DNA from: Berkiella sp964606325
GTDB lineage: Bacteria; Pseudomonadota; Gammaproteobacteria; Berkiellales; Berkiellaceae
Direction: 5' to 3'
DNA: 64,000 bases
NCBI GenBank assembly: GCA_964606325.1
Contig: CAZSGE010000009.1
Span: 19,453-83,452 of the forward strand
The position numbers were made by a program, and so were the translations under genes. The notes beneath the pieces were generated by a model. That model had not been told where the DNA came from, did not search any database, and was given only the letters and a program-made list of their open reading frames with translations. Shown piece by piece: positions 53,255-61,313 of this stretch (positions are counted from its first letter, which is position 1; each line of letters starts with the position of its first letter).

Positions 53255-53424
53255 ATTTTATCTACTTCTTCTAACCGATAAAAATGGCATTCTATCATGT
53301 ACTTAGCCTACGGCCAAAATTTTAAAGTAAATAAAATCATAATGAATCAATCCTGAAAAGGGTGATTAAAGGCTTTAAATATTGATACGGGAAGATTAAA
53401 TTAATTGAATCGATAAGAAACTGA

Positions 53425-53448
53425 GCACCCAGGATAATTCCTGGGTGC
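53425..53448 (-). terminator. Terminator of the small periplasmic protein gene
   Basis: GCACCCAGGA (53425-53434) pairs with TCCTGGGTGC (53439-53448) around TAAT. Leftward it is followed by a T-rich stretch (TTTCTT). It lies just past the stop of the gene at 53455. Confidence 0.7.
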
Positions 53449-53454
53449 ACTCAA

Positions 53455-53766
53455 TTATTTTTGAATATCAAAAAAGGTAGGATCAATAGAATAACAATTC
53501 CATGTTGCTTGATCTGCACCTACTTTTACATTGATCGTAATAACATCTAACTTTGACAAGTCAGCTCTTTTGTCTAAAAAGCAAGCTCGTTTTGTACCGT
53601 CGAAATCTACATATTGATATTCTTGAACTTTATAAGTTTCAGGCACAATGTAAATATCACCGTTCTTTTGAAGAACAAGAGGATCACCTTTGACTATCAT
53701 TTTTTCTGCAAAAGCATTAGCGCTAAATAAAGCAATTGAGAGGGCAAGAATAGTGGTTGTTTTCAT
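53455..53766 (-). CDS. Small exported protein of unknown function
   Basis: The product is 103 aa. A clear signal peptide (MKTTTILALSIALFSANAFA, cleaved near residue 20) leads a mature part with two Cys (about residues 62 and 93) that could form a disulfide. YVDFDGTKRACFLDK and ATWNCYSIDPTFF are its most distinctive stretches. It is periplasmic or secreted. An AAGGAAT site precedes the ATG. No family is recognised. Confidence 0.7.
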   Translation of the reverse strand: MKTTTILALSIALFSANAFAEKMIVKGDPLVLQKNGDIYIVPETYKVQEYQYVDFDGTKRACFLDKRADLSKLDVITINVKVGADQATWNCYSIDPTFFDIQK

Positions 53767-53867
53767 GTGTCATTCCTTACAGTTAATGAGATTTAGCCTT
53801 AACCAGACATTAGGATAGACCACTTTGCAAAGAAAAAATCTGTTTTAATTTGCAGCTTTGTGAGTAA

Positions 53868-54731
53868 TCAAGAGCAAAAATAATCGATAAATTTTCTAAC
53901 TTTGGGCTGTAAATAACGGCTTTGTTGATAATAAAGATAAACAGGGACTTGCTCACGGTTAAATGTAGGTAACACCTCAATCAATTTTTTGCTTTCCAAT
54001 GCTGTGTTAACTATATAGTCATGCAATCTGACGATCCCTAAGCCTTGAATGGCGCAATCACACATGGCGCGACTGTCATTTAGCCATAAAATGGGTTCAA
54101 GAAAAACCTCAATTTGTTCATTGAATTTAATCGCATTATCAGGAACACGCATACCATGGGTAATATAGCGATGTTGGATGAGATCCGTTGGTGATTTTGG
54201 CGTACCATATTTTTTTAAGTAACCAGGCGATGCGCAAAGCACATAACGGGTTGTTGCGATTTTGCGACGTTTTAGGCTGGAAGGGCCCTCCATTGAGATC
54301 CCCACCAACAAATCAATACCCTCATGCATGAGATCAGGAAACCGCTCGGCCACTTCTAATTTGATCCGCAATTTAGGATTTTGCTGCATAAAGGAGTCTA
54401 AACGAGGCAGTATAAATTCTTGCGCAAAATAGCGATTGCAAAGCACATGCAATAAGCCACTGGCCTCCTGTTGGCTACCCAAAACGGCCTCTTCAGCCGC
54501 TAGAAACTCCAGAAGTGTTTTTTTGCATTGCTGGTAATACTCACGGCCTACTTCAGTGAGTGATAGCCGTCTAGTGGTCCGTTGTAATAACTGTGCGCCT
54601 AAGGCGGCCTCTAAAGCTGTAATTTGCCTACTCACCGCAGCCGTAGAAAGGCGCAGCTTTTTGGCAGCATGAGCGAAGCTGTTAGCTTCAATTACGGTAA
54701 TAAAGGTTGTGATGCACTCAAGTTTATTCAT
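53868..54731 (-). CDS. LysR-family transcriptional regulator
   Basis: The product is 287 aa from the ATG at 54731. The N-terminal wHTH (CITTFITVIEANSFAHAAKKLRLSTAAVSRQITALEAALGAQLLQRTTRRLSLTEVG pattern) is standard LysR of the CrgA/DsdC-like group. The C-terminal effector domain is complete. It is divergent from an MFS efflux gene across about 110 bases holding a LysR-type operator, and probably regulates it. Confidence 0.92.
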   Translation of the reverse strand: MNKLECITTFITVIEANSFAHAAKKLRLSTAAVSRQITALEAALGAQLLQRTTRRLSLTEVGREYYQQCKKTLLEFLAAEEAVLGSQQEASGLLHVLCNRYFAQEFILPRLDSFMQQNPKLRIKLEVAERFPDLMHEGIDLLVGISMEGPSSLKRRKIATTRYVLCASPGYLKKYGTPKSPTDLIQHRYITHGMRVPDNAIKFNEQIEVFLEPILWLNDSRAMCDCAIQGLGIVRLHDYIVNTALESKKLIEVLPTFNREQVPVYLYYQQSRYLQPKVRKFIDYFCS

Positions 54732-54755
54732 AAGTTGGCACATTGTTGCATTTTG

Positions 54756-54790
54756 GTAAACAAATTATAACAATAATGACTATTGTTTAC
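54756..54790. promoter_or_regulatory. Operator-like inverted repeats between LysR and MFS genes
   Basis: AACAATA (54769-54775) and TATTGTT (54781-54787) are complementary with a five-base gap. A wider repeat GTAAACAA (54756-54763) / TTGTTTAC (54783-54790) surrounds it. This dyad layout with T-N11-A-like spacing suits LysR binding. Confidence 0.6.
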
Positions 54791-54840
54791 AAATGTGTTG
54801 GTAAATATACTTACCCTAAACCAGAGTAGGGGTAACAACA

Positions 54841-56040
54841 ATGAATCAAGCTAGACCACAATTTTTCACGCTTATTATGATGATGTCATTTGCTTCTGTG
54901 AATGCGGTGCTATTTACACCGGGATTACCTGATATTGCCCATTTTTTTTCAATTAGTGATGAAGTTGCTCAATACACCGTATCGCTATTTTTAATAGGAT
55001 ACGCCATCGGGCAATTAATCTATGGTCCCTTGGCTAAGCGATTTGGTGCAAAAAATGCGCTTTATATGGGCATTGGCTTGCAAATCGTTGCAAGTATTTT
55101 TTGCGCTTTGTCAGGGGTATTTAACAACTATTTGACACTGATGATAAGCAGATTTTTAGTCGCTTTGGGCTCAGGGGTTGGGCTTAAAATGACATTTACC
55201 CTGGTGAACGAGAGCGCCGAACCTAAAGAGGCTAGTCAAAAAATTGCTTACTTGATGCTAACATTTGCAATAACTCCGGGGTTAGGTGTTGCACTTGGTG
55301 GCTTTTTGAATAACCATTTTGGCTGGATGAGCTGTTTTATTGCTGGGGCATGTTATGGAATAGCGTTGCTGTTTTTTATTGCAAGATTACCAAGTACAAA
55401 AATGAAAATAGATAAGAAAGCACTACAATGGAATCAGTTGAAAGCAGCTTATGGCGCTCAGTTAAATAATTCCTCTTTAATAGCAGGTGCTTTATTGATG
55501 GGAGGCTCTACTTGTTTTGTTTATGTATTTGCTGCATTGGCACCCTTTATTGCGATTAATGCCATGATGATGAGTAGCACAGATTATGGCTTGGCCAACA
55601 TCATCCCATCGATTGGTTTAGTGATAGGATCACTTGCTAGTGCGCACTGTGCTAAAAGATATCCACTAACATCTATAATTAAATCCGGAGTAACGATATG
55701 CGTAGTGGGTGCAATATTGATGACGATTGCCATGGTATTTTCTTTATCTTGTTTCATATCCTTATTTTTGCCTATGGTGATCATTAATATGGGCATTTCA
55801 TTTATCTTGGCAAATGCATCAACTTTGGCAATGAGTAATGTAGAAGATAAAGCGCATGGTAGTGCACTAATGAGCTTTATTAATATGGGGGTTGCTACCA
55901 TAGTGGTGTTGTTTTTGGGATATTTTACGTTAAGTCCGATGTTGCTGGCACTGGTTTACTTATGCTTAGCTTTGGGCATGTTGCCAATATATTACTGGCT
56001 GGTAAAACAATTGAGTGAAAATTTAATGACAGTGAGCTAA
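54841..56040 (+). CDS. MFS efflux transporter (Bcr/CflA-like)
   Basis: The product is 399 aa with about 12 membrane helices. The loop 2-3 motif GQLIYGPLAKRFGAKNALY is the DHA1 antiporter motif, and the RFLVALGSGVG helix fits the Bcr/CflA/drug-resistance branch. It pumps small molecules using the proton gradient; the substrate is unknown. It is divergent from a LysR regulator. Confidence 0.88.
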   Translation: MNQARPQFFTLIMMMSFASVNAVLFTPGLPDIAHFFSISDEVAQYTVSLFLIGYAIGQLIYGPLAKRFGAKNALYMGIGLQIVASIFCALSGVFNNYLTLMISRFLVALGSGVGLKMTFTLVNESAEPKEASQKIAYLMLTFAITPGLGVALGGFLNNHFGWMSCFIAGACYGIALLFFIARLPSTKMKIDKKALQWNQLKAAYGAQLNNSSLIAGALLMGGSTCFVYVFAALAPFIAINAMMMSSTDYGLANIIPSIGLVIGSLASAHCAKRYPLTSIIKSGVTICVVGAILMTIAMVFSLSCFISLFLPMVIINMGISFILANASTLAMSNVEDKAHGSALMSFINMGVATIVVLFLGYFTLSPMLLALVYLCLALGMLPIYYWLVKQLSENLMTVS

Positions 56041-56045
56041 AGGAG

Positions 56046-56079
56046 AGGCGCAGCCGTTTATCGTAAAATAGTTGCGCCT
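56046..56079. repeat. Short hairpin after MFS gene
   Basis: AGGCGCA (56046-56052) pairs with TGCGCCT (56073-56079). There is no T-tract, so it is weak as a terminator. Confidence 0.35.
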
Positions 56080-56333
56080 ATCATCTCTGTGCCCACACCT
56101 ACTAGCCTTCGTAAAATTTTCTTGCTAAGATTCTAAAAAAATCAGGTACCCGCCTGTACAGCTTATACTCTAAACGAGGAATTATACATGAGAATTGTTA
56201 TCAGCCATTAAAGTCATCACACAGTCATTGGTGGACTTTCTCTGATAATAATTGTCAGTCAAACTCCTGAAAATCCGAACGCATGTGTGATGAATAAAGC
56301 ACACCTTATCGGCTTTTTGGTTTAGAGGTTTCT

Positions 56334-58109
56334 ATGCCTTTCAAAAATATTTTTAAAAATCCTTATTTTAGTTTAATCGCAACCGTATGGCATTATGGCG
56401 TAAAACATCACAAAGCCATTCTGGGTTATTATATAGCTTATATCATTGCACAAGGTGCCTTGAGTTTAAGCCCCTATGCGTTTGGTCGCGCGATAGACGT
56501 GTTGCAGAATTTTGAAGCAAACCGCTTCAATGAAGTCGTTTTCTGGCTTATTTTTGGCGTAGGGGTTTTGCTGGTATTCTGGTTATTTCATGGGCCAGCG
56601 CGGATTGTTGAGCGAAAAGTGGCATTAAGCATTCAGCAAAACTTGCGATTGAGTCTTTATGAACAACTAACGCGATTGCCCTTGAAGTGGCATCAAGATC
56701 ATCATTCGGGCAATATCATCACGCGTATTAGCCGGGCGGCGACATCGATTTATCGATTTGGGGAAAGCCAATTTATTTACATCGAAACCATTATTCGTTT
56801 TGTGGGGTCGATAGGCTTTTTGCTTTGGATATCGTTGCCTGTGGGGTTAATTAGTTTGGCATCATCATTGGCAGTGATAGCACTGGTATTCCTGTTTGAT
56901 AAAAAATTGATCCCATTATATACGGTAGAAAATGAAATCGAAAACCGCGTGGGCGCAGTGATGTTCGATTATATCAGTAATATGACCACAGTTTTAACGT
57001 TGCGCTTGGGAGAGCTAACCCATTCCAATTTATTTTCACGCATGATGTCAATTTGGCCAACCTACAACAAAGAGACGGTGTTAAATGAATTTAAATGGTT
57101 TAGCATGATGACGTTACTCTCTATTGTGCAAGCAGCCATTTTAATTGGTTATATAATGCAAAGCCTAAACGCAAATGGCGCCATTATGATTGGCTTGGTG
57201 GTGATGGTGTTTCGCTATCAATGGGAATTAAGCACAGTATTCCAAGATGTCAGCATGCATTGTGGTGAAATTGTGCGCATGCATACCGATGTGAAGAGCA
57301 TTCAACCTATCTTGGATGATATCGAGCGTTTAGCGCATGTCCCGATTGGCGTAACCACCGCGCGTCATTGGCACACAATTGAAATTAACCAGTTGGCATT
57401 TCACCATGCGCCATCTGAGCCCAGAGGTCACATCTTTAATGATGTAAACCTATCCATTAAGCGTGGTGAAAAAATTGCGCTGATAGGCACAAGTGGTGGT
57501 GGTAAGAGTACGTTGTTAAACTTGCTGTGTGGACTTTATTCACCCACGCAGGTGAGCTTAAACATCGATGGTGTTGGTTTTGATACGTTAGAGCCGTTGC
57601 AGGCGATCACAACCTTGATCCCACAAGATCCAGAGTTGTTTGAAAACACCATTGCGTTTAACATCACGATGGATTTACCTTGTGAGAGTGATGAAATTCA
57701 CGCAATGGTTAAGCTTGCAGGCTTTGATAATGTGCTATCAACGCTTCCCGAAGGTCTAGACACAGATATCCGCGAAAAAGGACTTAATTTATCAGTCGGG
57801 CAAAAACAACGCTTAGCTTTAGCGCGGGGGTTGTTTGCGGCAAGATATAGCTCACTTATCTTGATGGATGAGCCAACTTCGAGCGTGGATTTACCGACAG
57901 AAAAGGAAATATTATCGGGCGTGATTAGCGCGTTTCCTGATGCTGCTATGTTGGTGTCGTTGCACCGACTGCATTTACTACCCCAATTTGATAGCATCAT
58001 TATGCTACGTGATGGGGAAGTGATTGCAAGTGGCTCAACCAAGGATTTATTAAATGGCGAAGGACCGGTTCGAGATTTGTGGTTAGCTTATCAACAGGAA
58101 GGTGAGTAA
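56334..58109 (+). CDS. ABC exporter half-transporter
   Basis: The product is 591 aa: about six membrane helices (residues 1-330) fused to an ATPase. Walker A is GTSGGGKS, the signature LSVGQKQRLALARG, Walker B LILMDEPTSSVD, and the switch His is in SLHRLHLL. It resembles lipid or drug exporters of the MsbA/ABCB group. It lacks an N-terminal C39 peptidase domain, so it is not an obvious exporter for the double-glycine peptides at 4.4 and 13.8 kb. It is monocistronic. Confidence 0.88.
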   Translation: MPFKNIFKNPYFSLIATVWHYGVKHHKAILGYYIAYIIAQGALSLSPYAFGRAIDVLQNFEANRFNEVVFWLIFGVGVLLVFWLFHGPARIVERKVALSIQQNLRLSLYEQLTRLPLKWHQDHHSGNIITRISRAATSIYRFGESQFIYIETIIRFVGSIGFLLWISLPVGLISLASSLAVIALVFLFDKKLIPLYTVENEIENRVGAVMFDYISNMTTVLTLRLGELTHSNLFSRMMSIWPTYNKETVLNEFKWFSMMTLLSIVQAAILIGYIMQSLNANGAIMIGLVVMVFRYQWELSTVFQDVSMHCGEIVRMHTDVKSIQPILDDIERLAHVPIGVTTARHWHTIEINQLAFHHAPSEPRGHIFNDVNLSIKRGEKIALIGTSGGGKSTLLNLLCGLYSPTQVSLNIDGVGFDTLEPLQAITTLIPQDPELFENTIAFNITMDLPCESDEIHAMVKLAGFDNVLSTLPEGLDTDIREKGLNLSVGQKQRLALARGLFAARYSSLILMDEPTSSVDLPTEKEILSGVISAFPDAAMLVSLHRLHLLPQFDSIIMLRDGEVIASGSTKDLLNGEGPVRDLWLAYQQEGE

Positions 58110-58110
58110 T

Positions 58111-58185
58111 AAATTCGTGTCATCCTGAGCGTAGCGAAGGATCTCCATGAGAGAGATTCTTTGGTATACCTGAATGACAGAATTC
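58111..58185. repeat. Dispersed palindromic repeat between convergent genes
   Basis: The stretch opens AATTCGTGTCATCCTGAGCG and closes with CTGAATGACAGAATTCT, forming an imperfect palindrome through GCGAAGGATCTC and GAGATTCTTTGG. Sequences of the GTCATCCTGAGCG...GAAGGATCT type are dispersed repeats in many genomes. It may terminate transcription from both sides. Confidence 0.6.
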
Positions 58186-58186
58186 T

Positions 58187-58771
58187 TTAAGCCTGCAAAG
58201 GCATCAATTGTGAAGCTTTTTCCATAATGTCAGGCACATCTAAGCGTCGATAAGTCGATTCCACATTCAACACAGATGGTTTTGAGGTGGGCACAAGATG
58301 TACATAATAATTATCAATTTTCTCGATTGCGATAATATCATCAGCTAAAGCGGTAGTTTTATTTAAAAACGCATTAATTTCTAAATTATCATCACAATGC
58401 TGCAGATGGCTATCAACACATAGTTCTTGTTTAGCTTTTGCTACCGCCAGCGGTTTTGCATTGGTAACATAAAAACCCACTTCATGCAGCTCACCAAAGA
58501 ATCCAGGTTTATAGCCACCAAAATTAACGAAATACAAAGTGTTATCGGCATTTTGTGGTTTGTCTTTGCGGAGCATTATTTCATAACCATCAATGACAGA
58601 TAATTCAACCGAACTATCAATATGCAGACGCTTGCTTGTCCCAAACCATTTATGAACTAAACGAGGATAAGCATCCTCTAAGGTGGGACTGACAACAAAC
58701 ACCACATCATGTAACTCGATATGGCAGCCGTTAGCACGACCACCTAGGAGCACAGCAAATAGTTTTAACAT
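58187..58771 (-). CDS. DUF1543 domain protein
   Basis: The product is 194 aa. The start FAVLLGGRANGCHIELHDVVFVV and later LYFVNFGGYKPGFFGELHEVGFYV, with both halves of the DUF1543 pattern, are clear. The function is unknown. An AAGGAATT site precedes the ATG. It is convergent with the ABC exporter. Confidence 0.82.
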   Translation of the reverse strand: MLKLFAVLLGGRANGCHIELHDVVFVVSPTLEDAYPRLVHKWFGTSKRLHIDSSVELSVIDGYEIMLRKDKPQNADNTLYFVNFGGYKPGFFGELHEVGFYVTNAKPLAVAKAKQELCVDSHLQHCDDNLEINAFLNKTTALADDIIAIEKIDNYYVHLVPTSKPSVLNVESTYRRLDVPDIMEKASQLMPLQA

Positions 58772-58860
58772 GTAAATTCCTTATTTCTTGAAAATTTTCG
58801 ATAAATTTGGAACATTATAAAAAAGTAGCCATATCATCAGAAATGACTTTTTTAATTTGC

Positions 58861-59835
58861 TCATGGCAGTGTATCTAACCTTAAAAGGATGTTGGATATT
58901 AATTTAGTAATATCATGACACTGATTTGGTTGTAAGGAAGGATTAGCGCGCGCCAGACAATCTAATAAAGACAATAAATTCAGGAGATCAATAGAAATAC
59001 GCCAATCATTTGGCAAAATAAAACCAGATTTCTTTAAACCATTTAGAAAAGCGCTCTCAAATACAGGCGGCATCTCATGAGCGTAGCGTAACATATTAGC
59101 TATATCACATAAGGTAGGGCCTGAGAATGCAAATTCCCAATCTATAATCCCGGTAATTTGCCACTCGCCATCGATCTTGTCTACCAATATATTGGCGGGA
59201 TCAAAATCAGCATGTACTAAATTTTTATCTTTCCCTTGCGCTAGCATGAACCCATATTTTTGAAAGATGTTATTAATTTTGCTTAGCATGGCTGTTGTAA
59301 GTTGATTACCAACGGTTGGATGTTTAAGCGCATTAGAAGCAAATTCAAGCAGATCTTCATGATGGGGTAGGATATTTAAATCTTTATCGAATATACCTTC
59401 CTGAGAAAAGGTGTGCTGTTGGATGCGATAAAGCATCTCGCCAACAGATAGCATTAACGCCTCCATAGATGGAGGTTGATTGCGAAGGAGCAACTCTCGT
59501 AAGGTGATGCCATTGATAAATTCAGTGACGGCAAACTGATATTTTTCAATTTTTCCAATAAAATAAGTCTGTGGCACAGGGATTTTATTGTTTAGCAAAG
59601 CGGCTATTTTTTGTTCGCGAAAACAGGCATCAGGTTCTCGTAGATAAACTCTTAAAAGTAGAGGAGAATGATTATCCAATATGATTTTAAAGTTTAGGTT
59701 TGCACATCCGCCAGAAATGACTTTTTGCTCGATTAGCCTTTCATTAGGAAAGGCGGCTAATATCATCTGAGTGATCAGTTCGCAAGGGAGCACAATGATT
59801 TCGTCTGTTTTTTCCCAGTTATTTTTAAATGTCAT
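58861..59835 (-). CDS. APH/choline-kinase-like phosphotransferase
   Basis: The product is 324 aa. The catalytic loop is LVHADFDPANILVDK and the metal-binding segment is ITGIIDWEFAFSGPTLCDIANML. The N-terminal VISGGCANLNFKIIL and LLLRVYLRE carry the ATP-site elements. The family phosphorylates small molecules such as aminoglycosides, choline or homoserine; the substrate is unknown. It overlaps the MarR gene by four bases (ATGA), the last gene of a four-gene operon. Confidence 0.85.
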   Translation of the reverse strand: MTFKNNWEKTDEIIVLPCELITQMILAAFPNERLIEQKVISGGCANLNFKIILDNHSPLLLRVYLREPDACFREQKIAALLNNKIPVPQTYFIGKIEKYQFAVTEFINGITLRELLLRNQPPSMEALMLSVGEMLYRIQQHTFSQEGIFDKDLNILPHHEDLLEFASNALKHPTVGNQLTTAMLSKINNIFQKYGFMLAQGKDKNLVHADFDPANILVDKIDGEWQITGIIDWEFAFSGPTLCDIANMLRYAHEMPPVFESAFLNGLKKSGFILPNDWRISIDLLNLLSLLDCLARANPSLQPNQCHDITKLISNILLRLDTLP

Positions 59836-60269
59836 TTTAGCCGCTTATTCAAGATCGCCACGAGTTGCGAGAGCCCTTGCGTTTCTTTTGTGAAAAATTG
59901 CGCATCAATCCCTTCAACTAAGGGAATCGCTTTTAAAGTTAAATCATGGCCCTTTTTAGTCAAGTTTAGGGCATATGCGCGCTTGTCAACAAGATGCTTT
60001 TGGCGTGTGATGAACTTTTTTTCAAGCAATGTTTGAGTGAGATCAGACATGGTCATTTTATCGATGCGCGTAAATTCAGCCACTTGAATCTGAGAGGGGC
60101 CTGTGTCGCTTTGTGAGCTCAAGTATAAGATCCCCGCCATGGCGACAAATTGCGGATGGGTGAGCCCCAAGGGCTGCAATGCTTTGCGTTGAAGTTGTTG
60201 CCATTGATTGGTTAATTGCCAAAGTAAAAATCCAGGACTATCTTCAGCTTTTTTAAACGAAAAGTTCAT
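59832..60269 (-). CDS. MarR-family transcriptional regulator
   Basis: The product is about 145 aa from the ATG at 60269 (a start four codons upstream at 60281 is also possible). The MarR wHTH reads GPSQIQVAEFTRIDKMTMSDLTQTLLEKKFITRQKHLVDKRAYALNLTKKGHDL, with the D-K-R wing. It overlaps the EVE gene by about 17 bases. It is likely to repress its own operon through the palindrome near 61136-61173. Confidence 0.9.
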   Translation of the reverse strand: MNFSFKKAEDSPGFLLWQLTNQWQQLQRKALQPLGLTHPQFVAMAGILYLSSQSDTGPSQIQVAEFTRIDKMTMSDLTQTLLEKKFITRQKHLVDKRAYALNLTKKGHDLTLKAIPLVEGIDAQFFTKETQGLSQLVAILNKRLK

Positions 60270-60702
60270 TGATTTGGTCATGTGTTAATCCCATTGCGTT
60301 GGCTATGATCTTAACATCATTAGCAGGGATTTTTAATATGCCAAACCGAAAAGCGCCGCCCCAGTGCGTTTTATTTTGAATAAAAGAAAGCGAAGGAATG
60401 AGCGGCCGAATGGGTGCCTCTTTGGCAGGTAAATATTTCACATCACGTCTAAAGGGCTGAAAATTTTCATTCATGGCTACTTGGTAAACTTCCTTTGGAA
60501 GAATGATGCCAAGTGCGGTGAAACACTGTAAAGGTGATTTTTCGCCAAAAATTTCATTGGGAGAATAATAAATAAAAACATCACCTGCTTTCATACGCTT
60601 TAATGGGCCATCTTTGCCATGGCACACTTGCGCAAAACCACCTTGCACGCCACGCATAACATGCTCTTTTGAAACCGTGCCAATCCAATATTGTTGTGTC
60701 AT
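60253..60702 (-). CDS. EVE/UPF0310-type domain protein
   Basis: The product is 149 aa. YWIGTVSKEHVMRGVQGGFAQVCHG, LKRMKAGDVFIYYSP and FRFGILKIPANDVKIIANAMGL fit the EVE (PUA-like) fold, which binds modified bases or nucleotides. Its exact ligand is unknown. It overlaps the SRPBCC gene by four bases and MarR by about 17, so it is co-translated. Confidence 0.82.
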   Translation of the reverse strand: MTQQYWIGTVSKEHVMRGVQGGFAQVCHGKDGPLKRMKAGDVFIYYSPNEIFGEKSPLQCFTALGIILPKEVYQVAMNENFQPFRRDVKYLPAKEAPIRPLIPSLSFIQNKTHWGGAFRFGILKIPANDVKIIANAMGLTHDQINELFV

Positions 60703-61118
60703 GATTGTGCCAATTTAATTAACAAAGCAGTTTGATGCGGTAGTGTTGACACAATATCGTTTGCCACTAACTTTCGCCATAACCAACCCAGCGGCCCTAC
60801 TACTTTAATGGTGGTAGTGAGTTTTAAACCGTGTTCGGTTTGATGCATTTCATGAGTGCCATAAAGTCCAGCTAAGAAAAATGAAGTGTAATCGGTAAAA
60901 GATTGATAGGGCACACAATCTACAATTTCCATGGTTACCACCTTTGGCCAATCTTTTGGTTTCATACTAATGATGGTGCCATTTTGAAAAGGCCCATTGG
61001 CTTTTGCCCATTCGCAATCATCATCCCAAGCAGATCTGTTAGGGATATCGGTCCAAATTTTCCATATTTGCGAAGGTGTTATATTAGGAACGGTAATGGA
61101 ATAGGATTTTTGCCACAT
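60699..61118 (-). CDS. SRPBCC (START-like) hydrophobic-ligand domain protein
   Basis: The product is 139 aa. SQIWKIWTDIPNRSAWDDDCEWAKANGPFQNGTIISMKPKDW and the C-terminal LLIKLA helix follow the polyketide-cyclase/START pattern. The ligand is unknown. It is first gene of the SRPBCC-EVE-MarR-APH operon. The ATG is at 61118, 18 bases from the operator-like repeat. Confidence 0.78.
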   Translation of the reverse strand: MWQKSYSITVPNITPSQIWKIWTDIPNRSAWDDDCEWAKANGPFQNGTIISMKPKDWPKVVTMEIVDCVPYQSFTDYTSFFLAGLYGTHEMHQTEHGLKLTTTIKVVGPLGWLWRKLVANDIVSTLPHQTALLIKLAQS

Positions 61119-61135
61119 GATCGCGTCTCACTCAT

Positions 61136-61173
61136 TTTGACAAATAGTAAGCGCGCTTATCATATTTGTCAAA
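61136..61173. promoter_or_regulatory. Operator-like inverted repeat before the SRPBCC-EVE-MarR-APH operon
   Basis: TTTGACAAAT (61136-61145) and ATTTGTCAAA (61164-61173) are perfect complements 18 bases apart, with a second palindrome TAAGCGCGCTTA (61148-61159) inside. Another TTGACAAAT copy lies at 61252-61260. The arrangement suits MarR-family autoregulation. Confidence 0.65.
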
Positions 61174-61209
61174 TAGAACCACATGACTGGATGAGCTTTC
61201 AGTGTTTAT

Positions 61210-61246
61210 CCATGAAATTTGGAAGTAAGACTCCCAATTTTCATGG
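61210..61246. repeat. Hairpin repeat 1 before DUF4143 ATPase gene
   Basis: CCATGAAATTTGG at the left pairs with CCAATTTTCATGG at the right with a small mismatch, around AAGTAAGACTC. It is almost the same sequence as 61271-61307. Confidence 0.75.
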
Positions 61247-61270
61247 ATAAATTGACAAATAATTATTTTT

Positions 61271-61307
61271 CCATGAAAATTGGAAGTGGGACTCCCAATT
61301 TTCATGG
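61271..61307. repeat. Hairpin repeat 2 before DUF4143 ATPase gene
   Basis: CCATGAAAATTGG and CCAATTTTCATGG are perfect complements around AAGTGGGACTC. The ATPase start codon follows six bases after the hairpin, so folding could affect its translation. Confidence 0.8.
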
Positions 61308-61313
61308 AAAAAT

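Noticed and set aside
56334..58109. ABC transporter as the bacteriocin exporter
   Set aside because: It has no N-terminal C39 peptidase domain and is far from both peptides.
61210..61307. CRISPR array
   Set aside because: There are only two hairpin copies with a 24-base gap and no further repeats or cas genes.
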